A stretch of DNA of 64,000 nucleotides from Paramecium tetraurelia (GCF_000165425.1 NW_001799640.1:71825-135824), one strand, 5' to 3'; shown: positions 1 to 12,096, counted from the stretch's first letter. The notes: generated by a model not told the origin, from the letters alone. Numbers and translations are program-made.

Positions 1-45
1 GTCTATAGATACCTATCGGTCTTACGAAATCTATTTTATTATAAT

Positions 46-507
46 TCATTTTTTATACGTTGGAGCAACAAGTTCCTAAGGCTTTTTGAAACCGTCTTGG
101 TAGGAGGTAACCATTTTATTGATATGAGTGCAAGGATGATTTTTCAATAAGGTCTAACATCCATATTTATGAGAATAAGCTTCCTTGTGTACATCGATTA
201 ATTCTTTTGGATCAAAATTAAATCCAGTTGAAGACAATCTATTGAATTTTCCTAACTTTTAGTCTGCGTATGATTTTCTGGCTACTTCTGAAAATCTCTC
301 GCCATACAGATTCTCTGATTGCACATAAGGGACATAGCCTGCATATCCTGGCACTGCTGTACTTTTTGGTTCTTATGGAAACTAGATAGCATGAAGCAAT
401 TCACATACTTGAGTGTAATGATTGATATAGCTTGTTCTATAGAAGTTGTTTTTAGACCATTCATGAAAAGTCTTTTCTTATATGGGAGGTTGAGATTTGC
501 TAGCCAT
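46..507 (-). CDS. CIMIP2/FAM166-type ciliary microtubule inner protein
   Basis: Single exon of 153 aa. The start is the ATG at 507 and TGA ends it at 46; five internal TAA/TAG codons must be glutamine. Near residue 53 lies PGYAGYVPYVQSENLYG followed by a basic, aromatic stretch. This is the signature of the FAM166/CIMIP2 (DUF2475) family, small proteins lining the lumen of ciliary doublet microtubules. The family is known for this PGY.G..P motif; axonemal location here is inferred. The length suits a one-domain member. The gene faces away from the broken ribosomal gene at 789. Confidence 0.72.
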
Positions 508-788
508 TTTATTTATTAATTAATTTCATTAAATATCACATCAATAAAGCTTTTGATAATTCTTAAAGTATATGCATAATTATACCATAAGATTTTATTG
601 GAAATTATCCATTAAAACCAGTTTAATAGGATTAAAAATGATTATTTCCATAACTAATCCTTCCTACCTTATAAGAGTTGAATAAGTATATGTGTATGTT
701 ATTATAATATAATCATATCAGACAAGGTCTAATAAAAATAATGTGGAAATGATTTTAAAATAATTAAAATCTTTTTATAACAACAATA

Positions 789-1307
789 ATGAGTCTAGTT
801 TTAGAAAAAGCAGATTAATTCAGACAAATCATTCGTATTTTAAATACAAATGTTGATGGTAAATAACAAATGGCTTATGAAATTAGAAGTATTAAAGGAA
901 TAGGCAGACGCTTTGCTATATAAATTTGCAAAGTAATTCTGACTCAGTTTTGATGTTAAGGTGTTGAGACTCAATTTAACCAAAAGAGCAGGAGAACTTA
1001 CTGATGAGGAGGCTCACAAGATTACTGAAGTTATCAAAGTTCCAGAGGCTTATAATATCCCTAGATGGTTCCTTAATACATAAGAGATTTAAAAAATGGT
1101 AAGAACTATGAAGTGACAACTAATGAACTTGAAACAAAACTTAGAGAAGATTTGGAAAGGATTAAGAAAATAAAGTATTCATAATGGTTATGTATTACGA
1201 TGTAATCGAGGTTTGAGACATCATTGGGGTTTGAGAGCAGAGGATAACAAACAAAAACAACAGGAAGAGGAGGTTAAACATTGGGAGTGGAAAGAAAGAA
1301 AAAGTGA
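789..1307 (+). pseudogene. Broken copy of ribosomal protein uS13 (RPS18)
   Basis: The first frame gives an uS13 N-terminus (MSLVLEKADQFRQIIRILNT), then SIKGIGRRFAIQIC, KRAGELTDEEAHKI and IPRWFLN. The rest of the family sequence (NELETKLREDLERIKK, GLRHHWGLR, TKTTGRGGQTLGV) continues in other frames. At least three frame changes separate these blocks, and none fits a GT-AG intron of normal ciliate length. The middle after FAIQIC is also altered. uS13 is an essential small-subunit protein, so an intact copy must lie elsewhere; this looks like a decaying duplicate, as expected after the whole-genome duplications known in Paramecium. Confidence 0.82.
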
Positions 1308-1468
1308 AATACATTTTGTTTTGTTTTTATGTACATTAAAAATTAGAGATACTCTATTTCTTATGTTTAACTATTAATCTATTTTATTATTTAGTTGTTA
1401 TGAATAAATTATAGATATAAAATTTAAAGAATAACGAATCTGATATGCAAAATTTGAATTATAATTCA

Positions 1469-1908
1469 TCATACAAAAATGTATGCAATAATGGAAAGAG
1501 TTGAAAGTGAAATAAATTGTTCAATCACCTTCATAAAAAAGAAATTCCAAGTCTTTTACTCCCAAACCACTTTTGAGGTGAAATATTACAAGTCAAAAGT
1601 GACACAAAAAAACACAGCCAATGATAGCGCCAATCCCAAATCTCTCTCATTCTATTTTAATTAGTAGTATATTTTACTTTCACTTTGAGAATGCTGTATA
1701 AGTATGTAATTAAAGATGCCTTTATGAATCTGGCCAACAATTCTAAAATCAAAGGTTTACTATTTTATTCATCATCTTCTTTTTTTTTGTCTAATTTAAT
1801 ATTTGCTTCCTTCAAGTAACGGTCACAAAATAATATTGAATACCAATAAAATCCTATCATCATCGTAAATATTGTTCCAAAAATCACTGATAATAAACAC
1901 GGAATCAT
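1469..1908 (-). CDS. DUF1761-like small membrane protein
   Basis: 137 aa after removing one 26-nt intron (1652-1677). The start ATG at 1908 opens MIPCLLSVIFGTIFTMMIGF and is followed by WYSILFCDRYL, resembling the first helix and the FVWYGPLFGK-type motif of DUF1761. The second half has two more hydrophobic segments and VVWEQKTWNFFFMK, like the closing VWE.K.W..F.I motif of that family. Without the splice the two halves lie in different frames, so homology supports the intron. DUF1761 proteins are predicted membrane proteins of unknown function. The assignment rests on motif recollection and is moderate. Confidence 0.62.
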
Positions 1909-2039
1909 TTTCTATTGAACTTTGATTTAAATTTAAAATAATTACTATAAAAATTAATAGAGTGTTAACACTGAAAATGTATGTCATTAAAGTAGTTATT
2001 ATATTTATTCACGATAACAATTGTATTATATATATGAAA

Positions 2040-5000
2040 TCAAACTGAACTGACATCATTTGGACAATCATAGTACGACGATTCGGTATCAGTAAAAAGT
2101 GAAGCCCCTTCAGGAATGTTTGCTTTGATGTAAGACTCAAATTCTTCATTGTTCTTCAAACTTAGAGTTTATGACACCATTCCTTCTCTAAAATAATATT
2201 GTGATTAATGCATACCCATATAATTACACACTTATTTTTGATCTGTTGTTAATGAATACATTTTCATAGAATTCTATTATTTATTCCTTTGAAATTGATT
2301 TCAGACTTTCAATAGTGACTTGTCTCTCCTCAAAAGAATAATCATCTGAACTGATGTATCCCCACAACCTATCTGCTTCTTCACTCAAAGTTTAAGGTTT
2401 CTGTCTCAATTCAACAATTGCACTATGTCTTAAATGCTCAAATTGCTTCTTATTCATTGTCTTTAAGTATTCATCAAATTGAACTAGGAATTCTTCTATC
2501 AATTCATTGACCTTCATTGGCAATTCTTTGTTTCCTTAAACTAGGAACAATGCTCCATCAATGCAACTGACTTATTTGAATTTCATGGCTACAACATACC
2601 CTAATTAGAGATCAGTTCTTAAATGATTATATGCTTAAGAATTTAGCAAAGGCTATAGAACCTTCATCAAAGCAAAATTCTCTTAAGTTCTTTAACCAAT
2701 TTAATAATAATTTAATGTCACTCCATTCAAATCACCTTTGTCTGATTCCACAAACTTGGCAAACACCCAATTTTTTCCATTCAAACTCAAAACTGAAATA
2801 GGTAATCTTGTTTATTATTCAAATTTGGCATCTTTGTCTTAAATGCAAGTCTGTAATTCAGCAGAAAGATCTTAGGCATTCTTTTGATCGATATTTCCAA
2901 TCAAAAGTGAGCTTTAAATGGAGTTTTAGAGTATTTCTTTTATATCTGACAACATTTATTCTTCTGTAATATCTGGAATTTATTGTAAGACTAATTCAGG
3001 ATTAAAAAAGTCTTTTCTTAAAATTGAAGGAAGATACAATTGAAATGATTGTTCATACAATTTCAATTAAAATATATCCTTAATAGATGTAATAAGTGAC
3101 TGCTTAGCTCTAATGAAATCAGGAGATTCTTCCTCTTTTTTTTCTTCTAATTCAATTAAGCTTTATGACTTTTCTCTGAATGGATTGATGCATCCACAAA
3201 TACTGTTGAAAAAACTCCTAACTTTTTCACTAAATCCATAGGCTTTGATTTCTATTTGCTTTCCAATATCTAATTCTACAGAGTACCCAGTTGTTAATGG
3301 TTACCTGAGTTACTTATTTATTTATTCGTCTGAAATAAAGTTATAAATTCTGGCTGATGTAAATTACCTTATTGTGATGGGTTTAGTGTATTATATAGAC
3401 AAGGCTCCATATACAGCAGGCAATTTAAATTATGTAGAGACCTTCCACCATTGATTGTTTTCTTTATTCAAAAGAATTGGATAGTGATTATTTTTTTAAT
3501 AAACGTTCTCCTCCTTCTTACACTCATCTTGAGAGAACTCTTGCAAATCCTGTCCAGCATGAAGCATTACATTCAACTTTCCCTCCTTATCCAAAGGTTT
3601 CAACTGCTCAGAATGTATCATCAAAGGTAGTTTAGATTGATTCGATTCACATAAAGATACTAATTTCAGGTCGTCTGGAATGAAAAGGTTCTCTTGAGGC
3701 TTAGTAAATAGTTTTTATAATTTGGAGTCTTTTTGAGTGATGATTTTAATAGAATCTTTTGTCAACTTCTGAGTTGCATATTCCAATCTATAGATATCAC
3801 TCTTTTTGTCCAATCTCTTGTCTTTTAAGAATTCTTTATTATTTCCTTTTAAAGTATTATCTGTAAATTAGTATTCATCATCTCCAATCAAGATCAATAA
3901 GTTATCTGTTTTCTTCAACTCGGAAATATATTTTAATATAAGATCTTTGTCGAATACATCCATAATGAAGCTTGAAGAGAGTACTTCTCCAGGCTCATAT
4001 TTATTCAGATTCTTAGCTATACTAGAAATTTCTTAAGGTCCTTCCATGTATTCGAAATTGATTTTGGTAATCTAACTTTGCTCCTTAAATATTTCTTCCA
4101 AATATTTTTCATCCTTTAGCCATTCCTCTAATTGCTGGATATAATTGTTGATAATTCTTGTAATTTCAAGAGAAATGTTTCCATCTTCTAATGGCTGTTC
4201 TGGCAATGTTAATTCTATGATGTAATTGACAAAATGATTTTATTCAATAAAAATGGAGGATTCAAATTCGATCACCAGCTATTTCTCCTTTAAGTAATCC
4301 TTCAAATTTCCGTTATTCAATAAATAGTCTATTAATTCCAAAGGCTTCTAGTGTACGAATTATTCTCTTCCACTTAATTACCAATTTAACAACACCAACT
4401 TCTTTTCTGTTTTGTATTTACCCAATAATCCAAACTAATATGGAAATCCTGAAATCGACTAAGGTATCAAATTTTTGTTCTCTATCTTCGAGAATACCTT
4501 GACCATTTTCTCCATCTCATTTAATGTTAACCTACTGGAAACAGCCAAACTCATTATGTTAGATGAATAATTGTCCTAATAGAACTTCTTCAAGGCTTCC
4601 ACTACACCTTCTTTAGCCAAAACATCATTGTTTCCTATACTGAATCTGCTTGCTGGGTGTTTGGGATCTGCTAAAAGAGCAAAGAGATTAACGACTTTCC
4701 AATCTTCGGTGCTTACATCGATTTCATATTCTGAATTAACGGCATTTCTTTCCTTATTTACTGCATCTTCATTAAATAAGGGATCAATAAAGAAATGAGC
4801 AAACGCATCCAAAGCTTTTCCCAAATGATTCACAGTAATTTCAAAATAATAATTAGTATTTTATGCTTCTGTGTATGCATTTGATGAACCTCCACCCTTT
4901 GCCATCAAGTCATCGAAGAACCCTGTTTAAGGATATTTCTGCGACCCAATGAATAGCATATGTTCACAAAAATGAGCTAAACCAGGATATTCATTAGGTT

Positions 5001-5403
5001 CATGCCAAGATCCTGCTTTAACGTCCATAGCAGCCGATGCCATTTCTGATTCTGAATCGTGTATCAATAGAACTTTCAAATTATTCTCCAATTCTAAATA
5101 TCTATATTCTCTATGATCAATAATAGGTTTAACCACATTCACCTTATCAATATGCTGTCCTTATAATGGTTCTAGCGTGCCTGTCTAAGATGCTGATATG
5201 AAATTCCTCTCTGGGATTTAATCTTTAATTGCATTCGCTGCAGAAACGTATTATAATGGTTTATCCAATTGCACTAAACCTGAAAGATCACATATGAAGA
5301 GGGTAAGAAGTGTGACCAAGACTACAAATAAGGTACTAATCATTGTATTACAAGCTGAGTTTAATTTGGCTCTCTCTATTGCTTCACGTCTTAGTTTTTA
5401 CAT
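2040..5403 (-). CDS. M16 metallopeptidase, insulysin/nardilysin type, with signal anchor
   Basis: 1111 aa, one 28-nt intron (2188-2215) near the C-terminus. Residues 20-42 form a hydrophobic stretch typical of a signal anchor. The inverted zinc motif HFCEH is at 144-148 (H and E of HxxEH), with the second zinc-binding glutamate expected in ERNAVNSEYE about 70 residues later. Downstream regions match the inactive second half of the insulin-degrading enzyme/nardilysin fold. The start was chosen at the first ATG, because the next one (around 5142) lies inside the conserved domain. Family members degrade short peptides; the anchor suggests a membrane or secretory-pathway enzyme. Confidence 0.9.
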
Positions 5404-5575
5404 AATTATTATTAAAATAAAATTTTTCTTTGTTTCTTACATCCTATCAGTTTGTTTACTTTTTGTAATTCATTATTGATAATTATATATAATTTACACA
5501 AATCACTGCATTATTTAATTTAAATTTGGATGCAACAAAATCATATTATAAATTGCTCATCTCTTGCACTTATTT

Positions 5576-6352
5576 TCAGTTAGCAAAACCATATCTCATA
5601 ATATTTTAATCATGGAATCGGACTTTCTTCTTCTTGATAGTGATTGTTTCATTATCTGAAGCTTTTTTACTCAAGATAGGACTAGGAGTAAATGATTTTA
5701 CTTTGGAAATGCTATCCCAACTCACCTGAGCATTGCGATCATCCACTGTATTGCTGATCTTCCTTTTAGATTGTGTATTCTCAGTCTTCGGAGGTAGATC
5801 AGAATATTTTCTCCTTGAAATAATTGCTATTTCATTTGTTTAATTAACATTTTTCTTCTATAAGGAGGAGGATTTATTTCTAGTTGTGTAGTTTTAATTC
5901 ATTGATTATTAGTTGATGTTTCTTTACGGTGATATCTATTGCCTACGTTCTTTTTTGGGGCTGGATGAATGATGCTTTGGGATTATTTCTTTATTCTTCT
6001 CTTTGCTTTTTTTGTCCTTATGTTTTTATTACTCCTTTTAAGTATCAATTGGTTTCTTGCTCTTTAATTTTATAGTTGTCTAATTTTCTGCAATCTATGA
6101 GAATTATTTTTAAAACTGACTCTCTTCTGATGGCACTCTCACTTTAGAAGTGATGGCATTCTCAAAAGAAATACTTTATCTCGATGGAGATGGCAGCAAT
6201 GCATGAGGCGTTTCTGCTTATGTTAATTAGCTAGATGGTATGAAGCAACTCATCTAAGTATTTTCATGCTGTTTAGTTTATGGAAATGAGTCTTGTCTTA
6301 TTGTTAATGATACTTGGGTCATTTCCCTTTAATTTGAGCAACCATTCCCCAT
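5576..6352 (-). CDS. Unknown basic protein, N-myristoylation signal and C-terminal RVxF-like motif
   Basis: Single exon of 258 aa, rich in Lys, Ser and Gln with no obvious globular domain. It begins MGNGCSNQ: Gly2 and Ser6 fit an N-myristoylation signal and Cys5 could be palmitoylated. Near the C-terminus KKKKVRFHD contains KVRF (243-246), which fits the RVxF docking motif of protein phosphatase 1. A similar layout occurs in the unrelated-looking gene at 51266-51979. Membrane anchoring and PP1 binding are inferences from motifs alone. The ATG 33 bases downstream is a possible alternative start and would remove the lipidation signal. Confidence 0.65.
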
Positions 6353-6495
6353 TTAATATATAACTTAAAATTATTTAATTATTTTTCACTAAAGTGATAT
6401 CTAATTTGTTGTCATAGTATTGAAAACATAACATACTTGTTGATCTTTAAAAATCATTATTAAAGATAATCTATTTTTCATTATAAATTCAAATA

Positions 6496-7426
6496 TCAAT
6501 TACCTTACATATAGATTCCCTTCACCAACCTTTCATCCTAAAAATAAAGAATTTATTTACTAACACAGTAAGGCCTAGATTGTCCTTCATCCCATCTGGT
6601 CTGGGTATCTTCAGCATGGCATCTGGGCCCAAGACTGAAGGTATGTACTCAGGAATGAAGGGTTTCAAATGTGGTTCGACTTTAATTTACTCTGGTGTAT
6701 ATCTGAAAAATGAATTTAGAATACAATGAAATTATCTTAAATATATCTTAGAAATTTTCTTGAAGGTTCTCATAAGGCTAAACTCTTTTTTGAATTTTTT
6801 CCTTCTATTATTCCGATTTTTACTTTCTGCTTTTGTGGGTTCTATGTCTCCTCCTTTTTTGCTAGTTTCTATGTGTCTTATTGTATCTTTTAATCTTTAT
6901 TAACTTGGTGATTCGAGAGTGCTTCCCTCTTTAATTTGATTTATATCTTATTACCACATCATATAAGCCATAATTATCAAATTTGCCATCTGGTCTTTGT
7001 ATTGATAAGCCATCTTCAATTAGATTTACAGCAGGTATGTAATCTGGTATGAAAGGCTTTAGTTTTACATCAAGTTCAATATGTTTTGGTTTATATTATT
7101 GACTGTTTGTTCATATCATTGTTTATTACATGTATTGTGTTATATTTTCATAGAAAACTTCACCCTTTTACATTTAGTTATCCTTCTATTTCTAATTGAA
7201 TACTTAATCACTTTTATTGTATTCACTTGTTCTCTATAATTAACCAGATATACCAATGTTTTATTTAAAATTGCTACTTAGAATCAAACTCAGAAATTTC
7301 TGAAAATGATTAAGTTGTTTATTCGAAAATTGTTGAGTCATCTGCTAATTCATCATCTATTCTACTATTATCAATATTAATTACATATAATTTTGTTCCC
7401 TTTTGCTGATTAGTGCTTTTTTGCAT
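6496..7426 (-). CDS. IFT46-like protein with duplicated core motif and short C-terminus
   Basis: The IFT46 signature appears twice: KLKPFIPDYIPAV with IQRPDGKFDNYGL, then HLKPFIPEYIPSV with IPRPDGMKDNLGLTVLDE. Each is preceded by a YIQQYKP or YTPEQI segment that becomes continuous only after splicing (27-nt and 22-nt introns). A 23-nt intron precedes LDE, and the spacer between copies is best explained by introns of 26 and 19 nt. The N-terminal splice is ambiguous: a 28-nt intron gives 261 aa, whereas an atypical 46-nt one keeps an acidic region usual for IFT46 N-termini. The protein stops soon after the second LTVLDE, so the C-terminal half of IFT46 is missing. IFT46 is an IFT-B subunit; function here is uncertain. 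Confidence 0.7.
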
Positions 7427-7671
7427 TATTGACTATTGGATTTCATAATAAAATTAATAATCAATGAAATAACTGTTATTTAAATGAAAAATATACTTTT
7501 GAAGGAAATATACAGTAACACATTTATCAAGAAATAATAAATATAATATTTATAGAATTTGTTTCAATTTAAATTAATACATTATAATTTGAATTGAATT
7601 GAAAAGTAAATATTCAATTTCATTTATGCTAGAAACTTTTCTATTTTACAAAATCTTTGTTATCTTAATTA

Positions 7672-9100
7672 TCATTGTCTTATGTTAATTAATAAGTAGT
7701 TTTTCTTTAAAATGCCGGACTATTAACTTTCGTTATCTTTACTATAAAATAATATTAAATTTCTAATACAATCTGCATGCATATATTTATTGACATTGTC
7801 ATTAATTGAATTGTTCAAATAAGCTTATTAAAATTCTTTTTCTGAAGGTTGATTTTTCAAAACTTTAAGTTTATCATCATTCTTCTTTTATAGATGATCC
7901 AACCATGATGTTGGTGGTTAAGTTATTGTATCTTTGGAACTTTATTTGTTGTGGTTCACACTTTTTTTGGATCTTTGGGTAGATTGGGAATCCTAATTAA
8001 TAAATTATTATTTCTTGGGAGTTGATGTCTTTGGTTATTAAACTAGGGAAGTCATTCCCTTTTGAAATATTTCATTTTTTATGATAATCTAATTATTATT
8101 GGTGTTATTGATAATGTGATTTACAACTTAATTGTCTTGGATATTGTCATGACTCTATGCACTATGATAGCTCCCTTATGATCTATACTAAGTAGCAGCT
8201 CTTAGACTACTCAGCTGACCTTGTAACAATTAAATTTGTTTCTCCTTTATTTCTAAGTATAAGAACACACTAAAATACATAGCATTGCATTCATTTGTGA
8301 ATTGTTATTAGAATCCACAAGTCCTTTTATTCTAGTTTCTAAATTGGTTATAATCATTTTTACTCAGCTCTTTTTCTTGTCTTTCCCTTAACTCCTACAA
8401 TTATGCTTCTAAGTATATATTCTTGGCTGACAACTCTGAGATCTCTTTGAGTCTGCTATCCATTTGCTCATATGCAGCCTTCTCTATTTCTGTAAGTTCC
8501 TAGATCTTCTCATTTTGACAGAGAATAATATCTAAATTCTTGATACAATATATACCATTAAGTTCTACATTTTTTTTTCTTTCTACTTCCAAATTCTATT
8601 CAAGTTGTTGACATCTTTAGTTCAGTTCCTCATAAGTCATTTGATATTTTTAATTTTTCAACTCTGGGGGTTTCAAGTTATGAACATCATCAATCTCAAT
8701 CTAAGAATTATATTGTTTGCCATCTTTGATCTCGATGAAATCTTTTTAAATTTCATCCTCATCTGAAACAGTGTAATTAGAAACTCCACTTTTAAATAAT
8801 GAGCCATATGGTTGTATAGAAGTTGCCTTAGCATTACCAGATGAACTAATCATTTTGCTTGCTACACTCATATATATAAATTAATAACCTTTCTGAGATT
8901 TTATATTGCAACTACCAAAAATCGAATCCACCAGCTAAGATTGCGTTTCTTCTACATTTAATGGATTATGAAAATCATCAATATCGAGCTTATTATCAAT
9001 TTCGGTTAAGTAAGTATTTTCTCGGATGATTTTTTGGATCACTAAATAGTATTTAATAGCTACAAATAATTGGATCTATTTTCATAGCCTTTTCTGACAT
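7672..9100 (-). CDS. Coiled-coil protein, unknown function
   Basis: About 460-468 aa. A 22-nt intron near the start joins MSEKAMKIDPII to the main frame; without it the frame would begin at a later ATG (8871). A 24-nt segment reading GTATAT...TTTAG is probably a second, stop-free intron whose retention would not change frame. The middle has a heptad-like region (YEELNQRCQQLEQNLEVERK onward) and a second one around LEIKEKQIQLLQGQL. The C-terminus holds GILKK, which fits the SILK motif of PP1 partners, but no RVxF is evident. No family was recognised. Confidence 0.68.
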
Positions 9101-9725
9101 TAAATTGCTGTGTTGTCAAAATATAAATAAAATTTAATGCACTAATTAAAATGATTATATATTATAGAAATCAATTTGATTACTTTTATTTTTCCTTAGA
9201 AAATATTTCTACAAATTATTCAATATCTAATCAAAGATTTATTTTATGAAAACAACCTTATAATATCTTGAGTATGCCCATTTCCATTCATTTCCTCATT
9301 AAAATTGTAATTTCACTCATAGATTTCTTCAATTATGACTTTTAAAAATATCATTATTATTCCATTAGTTTAGAATCTCTTTCTATTTTTGGTATTAATT
9401 TATGATTAACTATCAATATTGAATTTGAGGTTTACTATAGATTAAGAGTATGGTTAGGTTTGAATATTATTTCTTTCAAAATAATATTAAGAACTCTATG
9501 CTTTATGTAAATTAGATTTCCATTATATGGCTATGATTTATGTAGTTTTTATTATTTATATTCAAGTGACTACATTAAAATGATAGTAAATGCTTATTCT
9601 GTTGCATTATTTAGGATGAAACCAGAGAATGATTATCATTTTGCTTAACATCATTGATAATCTAGATATATAAATAACTATAAAGAAGGGTATATGAATT
9701 AATATGATAAACAAAACATAAACCT
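9101..9725. other. Intergenic stretch, possibly with decayed coding remnants
   Basis: 625 bp, very AT-rich. On the minus strand about 9180-9400 there are short protein-like pieces (for example EEMNGNGHTQDIIRLFSQN) split by TGA codons and frame changes. They do not splice into a gene by eye. No other feature seen. Confidence 0.4.
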
Positions 9726-11248
9726 TCATAAATTCTTATTGATTCCATTTTATTCCAACATTAACAAATAATCTTATTTCACTTTAATTCCTGCTTATCC
9801 AACTTCAGAATGGATTCCATTATAGAGTACACAATTGTCAAATACTAAGAGCATATCAATGTGAAATTCTTTTAAGCATCTGTATTGATTATTTGATAAT
9901 TTTGACTATGATAATTGCAATTAATACTTTAATAGTTCCAAAATCCATTGGGTTCCTAACGATATCATAATAATCTAGGATTTAGTATCGATTAACATCA
10001 ACTGGCTCTAGAAAATATACACTTTGTTTTAATTTCCAAAGTTGATTGAGTATTTTCTTCGCTATTTTATCCCACATCTAATCTTCCTTGATGGATGAAA
10101 TCATGGCCTCGTCTATAGTATCATCAGGATTTATTAACAGTTTAGCAATTTCAGGGAATTCTTAAGAAAACTTCTCAAAATCCTCATTAGTCACTTCTTT
10201 CGAGAGTCCCTTTTCATCAATATGCATTATTTTATATTAAAATTTAGGTAAGTCTTTATTTTTCTTTCTATTAATCTTTTGCTCTATTTTGGAATGGCCA
10301 TCATCTCGTTTTTAATTTGTCTCGTCCTTCTATCTTTAAGCTCCTAAAATTAACAGGTCGTAGACTTCTTTTCGATTAAATTTTTTAGCATAAGCAACAG
10401 CTGTTTTCTTAGTTGCATCTTGATGACTTATCTTGCAACCAGCCTAGATCAAATCAAACTGAAATTATTACATCAATCAAAAGTTAACATGCTTAAAATT
10501 GACCTTCTTTTGCTGAATAAAACAGAGCTGTTTGATCTAGGATTTTATCTCTGTGATTAACATTTGCTCCATTTTAAATTAATCTTTGCAGAATTTCGAC
10601 CTTATTCTCTCTAGCTGCATAGAAAATAGGAGTCTGACCATTCTAATCCTATTCATTAACACTCAACCCTTTAGAAATAAGGAAATCGAATAATTAACAT
10701 CTTCCATCTCTACATATATAAAACATAATAGATTATTGCATAGCATCTCTGTAATGGATATCAGATCCATGTTCATAGAGTGTTTTGAGAATTAAATATG
10801 CTTGGTATTCAGCAGGGGCTTATACTGCATCATAGGTTGGAATTTGTCTATTTTAAGGTTCCATCTTATTTGCTAGATCAATCTAATTTTGATATTTATC
10901 TAATCAGTATATAGACTTGAATATTTACTCAAATACTATAGAACTTTATCTACATTCCCATACTTGACAGCTTATCGAAATTCATCTTCAATTTATCTTA
11001 TTTATGAAGTGCTCAGTCTATCTTGCTTCGGCTCCTCCTTTTAAGTGAGCAACTCTTTGAATTAATTGACATCTCAAATATTGATTGCAAATACCAATAT
11101 CGGCGGTAATCTGAGACACTATTTTCGTGATATCTTGAGGGTTATAATTTAGACTTTGCAGAATGCTTATCACCTACTCGGCATTAACCTTGCCATCATT
11201 AGCTGCTATATCGAAACGCATTAGAGCCTAGTGCAGAATACTATCCAT
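9726..11248 (-). CDS. EF-hand-like/ankyrin/bromodomain protein (BDP1-like)
   Basis: 473 aa with introns at 9906-9927, 10444-10471, 10900-10928 and 11073-11094; the model closes exactly. The first ~70 residues resemble an EF-hand half (FDIAANDGKVNAEQVISIL). Ankyrin repeats follow (GQTPIFYAARENKVEILQRL, then a repeat starting with TALFYSAKEG). The C-terminal third is a bromodomain: YYDIVRNPMDFGTIK and LVFDNCVLYNG carry the conserved ZA-loop prolines and the acetyl-lysine-binding Asn. The same order and size occur in apicomplexan bromodomain protein BDP1. Bromodomains bind acetylated histones, so a nuclear chromatin-reader role is likely. Confidence 0.86.
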
Positions 11249-11278
11249 TTTATATTAAAATATTTAGTATAAAATTTA

Positions 11279-12096
11279 TCATAACTTTGTCATGCTCTGA
11301 ATGTTCTCCTTTTGATTAGTCAAATCATTTTTTAGATTCGATAACTTCTTTGTAGCTTTCTGATAATACTCCACTCCATCTTGAACTGCTTGAATCATAT
11401 TTGTTGTTTCAGTATGCATTTAATCAAATTTTTAGATCAATTACTTCTGCCACAAATCTGCTAGTTAATCAATTAAATTGTTCATGCTTTTGGCACTTTC
11501 AAACATCACAGTTTCCCTGGAATTAGATTCTCTTTAGTGATTCATACTATCAGCTAATTGAGGATTGGTCTATAAAATATTTGCAATTGATTTTTATCAG
11601 TGTCAATGATATCATTACTATCCTCTGTCTTTTGCAGTTGCTCAATAATCTTCTTAATCTTATTAATCTTCCTCTAATAATCTTGCATAACTTCATAGTT
11701 AGATCTATTTAAAATAGTTGCATCCTCAATAAATGGCTTGACTTCCTTAATCCTATTATCAACCTATAGCTTGATTTCAGACAGTAATTATGGATAATCC
11801 TACAACATTTAAAGATAAGTTATTCTATCCAAACTAAAGAGTTATGTGTTCTTACTATAAATAGCAGTTCCAATCCTTCTCACATCATATATAGCCTCCA
11901 GTAATCCTAAAGTATCACCTTCCCTATAAACAGAAATGGTAGAACCATTAGCAGCTCTAGTAGTAATATCTGCTATTGAAACAAAATCAACTTCTTCTGC
12001 ATAATCATCAGTTTAAATTAGGATATCACCTTAAGCCCAATTCAATGGAGATATCTTAGGAATCACATTTATAATCAGTTCGATGTCTTATTTCAT
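11279..12096 (-). CDS. Cyclic-nucleotide-binding-domain protein with apparent frameshift
   Basis: The N-terminal ~100 residues look like a cNMP-binding beta-barrel of the type at the tail of ciliate K+ channels: GDILIQTDDYAEEVDF, a Gly-rich turn, and YREGDTLGLLEAIYDVRR. A coiled coil follows. No transmembrane segments lie upstream, so this is a detached or truncated cNBD. At about 11595 the frame shifts by one base at a run of five A (as read on the coding strand). No GT-AG intron explains it; adding one A would continue smoothly into IANILQTNPQLADSMN. This is either a sequencing or assembly error, or an early pseudogene. Confidence 0.55.

Noticed and set aside
1479-1664. 61-codon plus-strand frame
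   Set aside because: Opposite strand of the DUF1761-like gene, whose motifs and splice are better supported.
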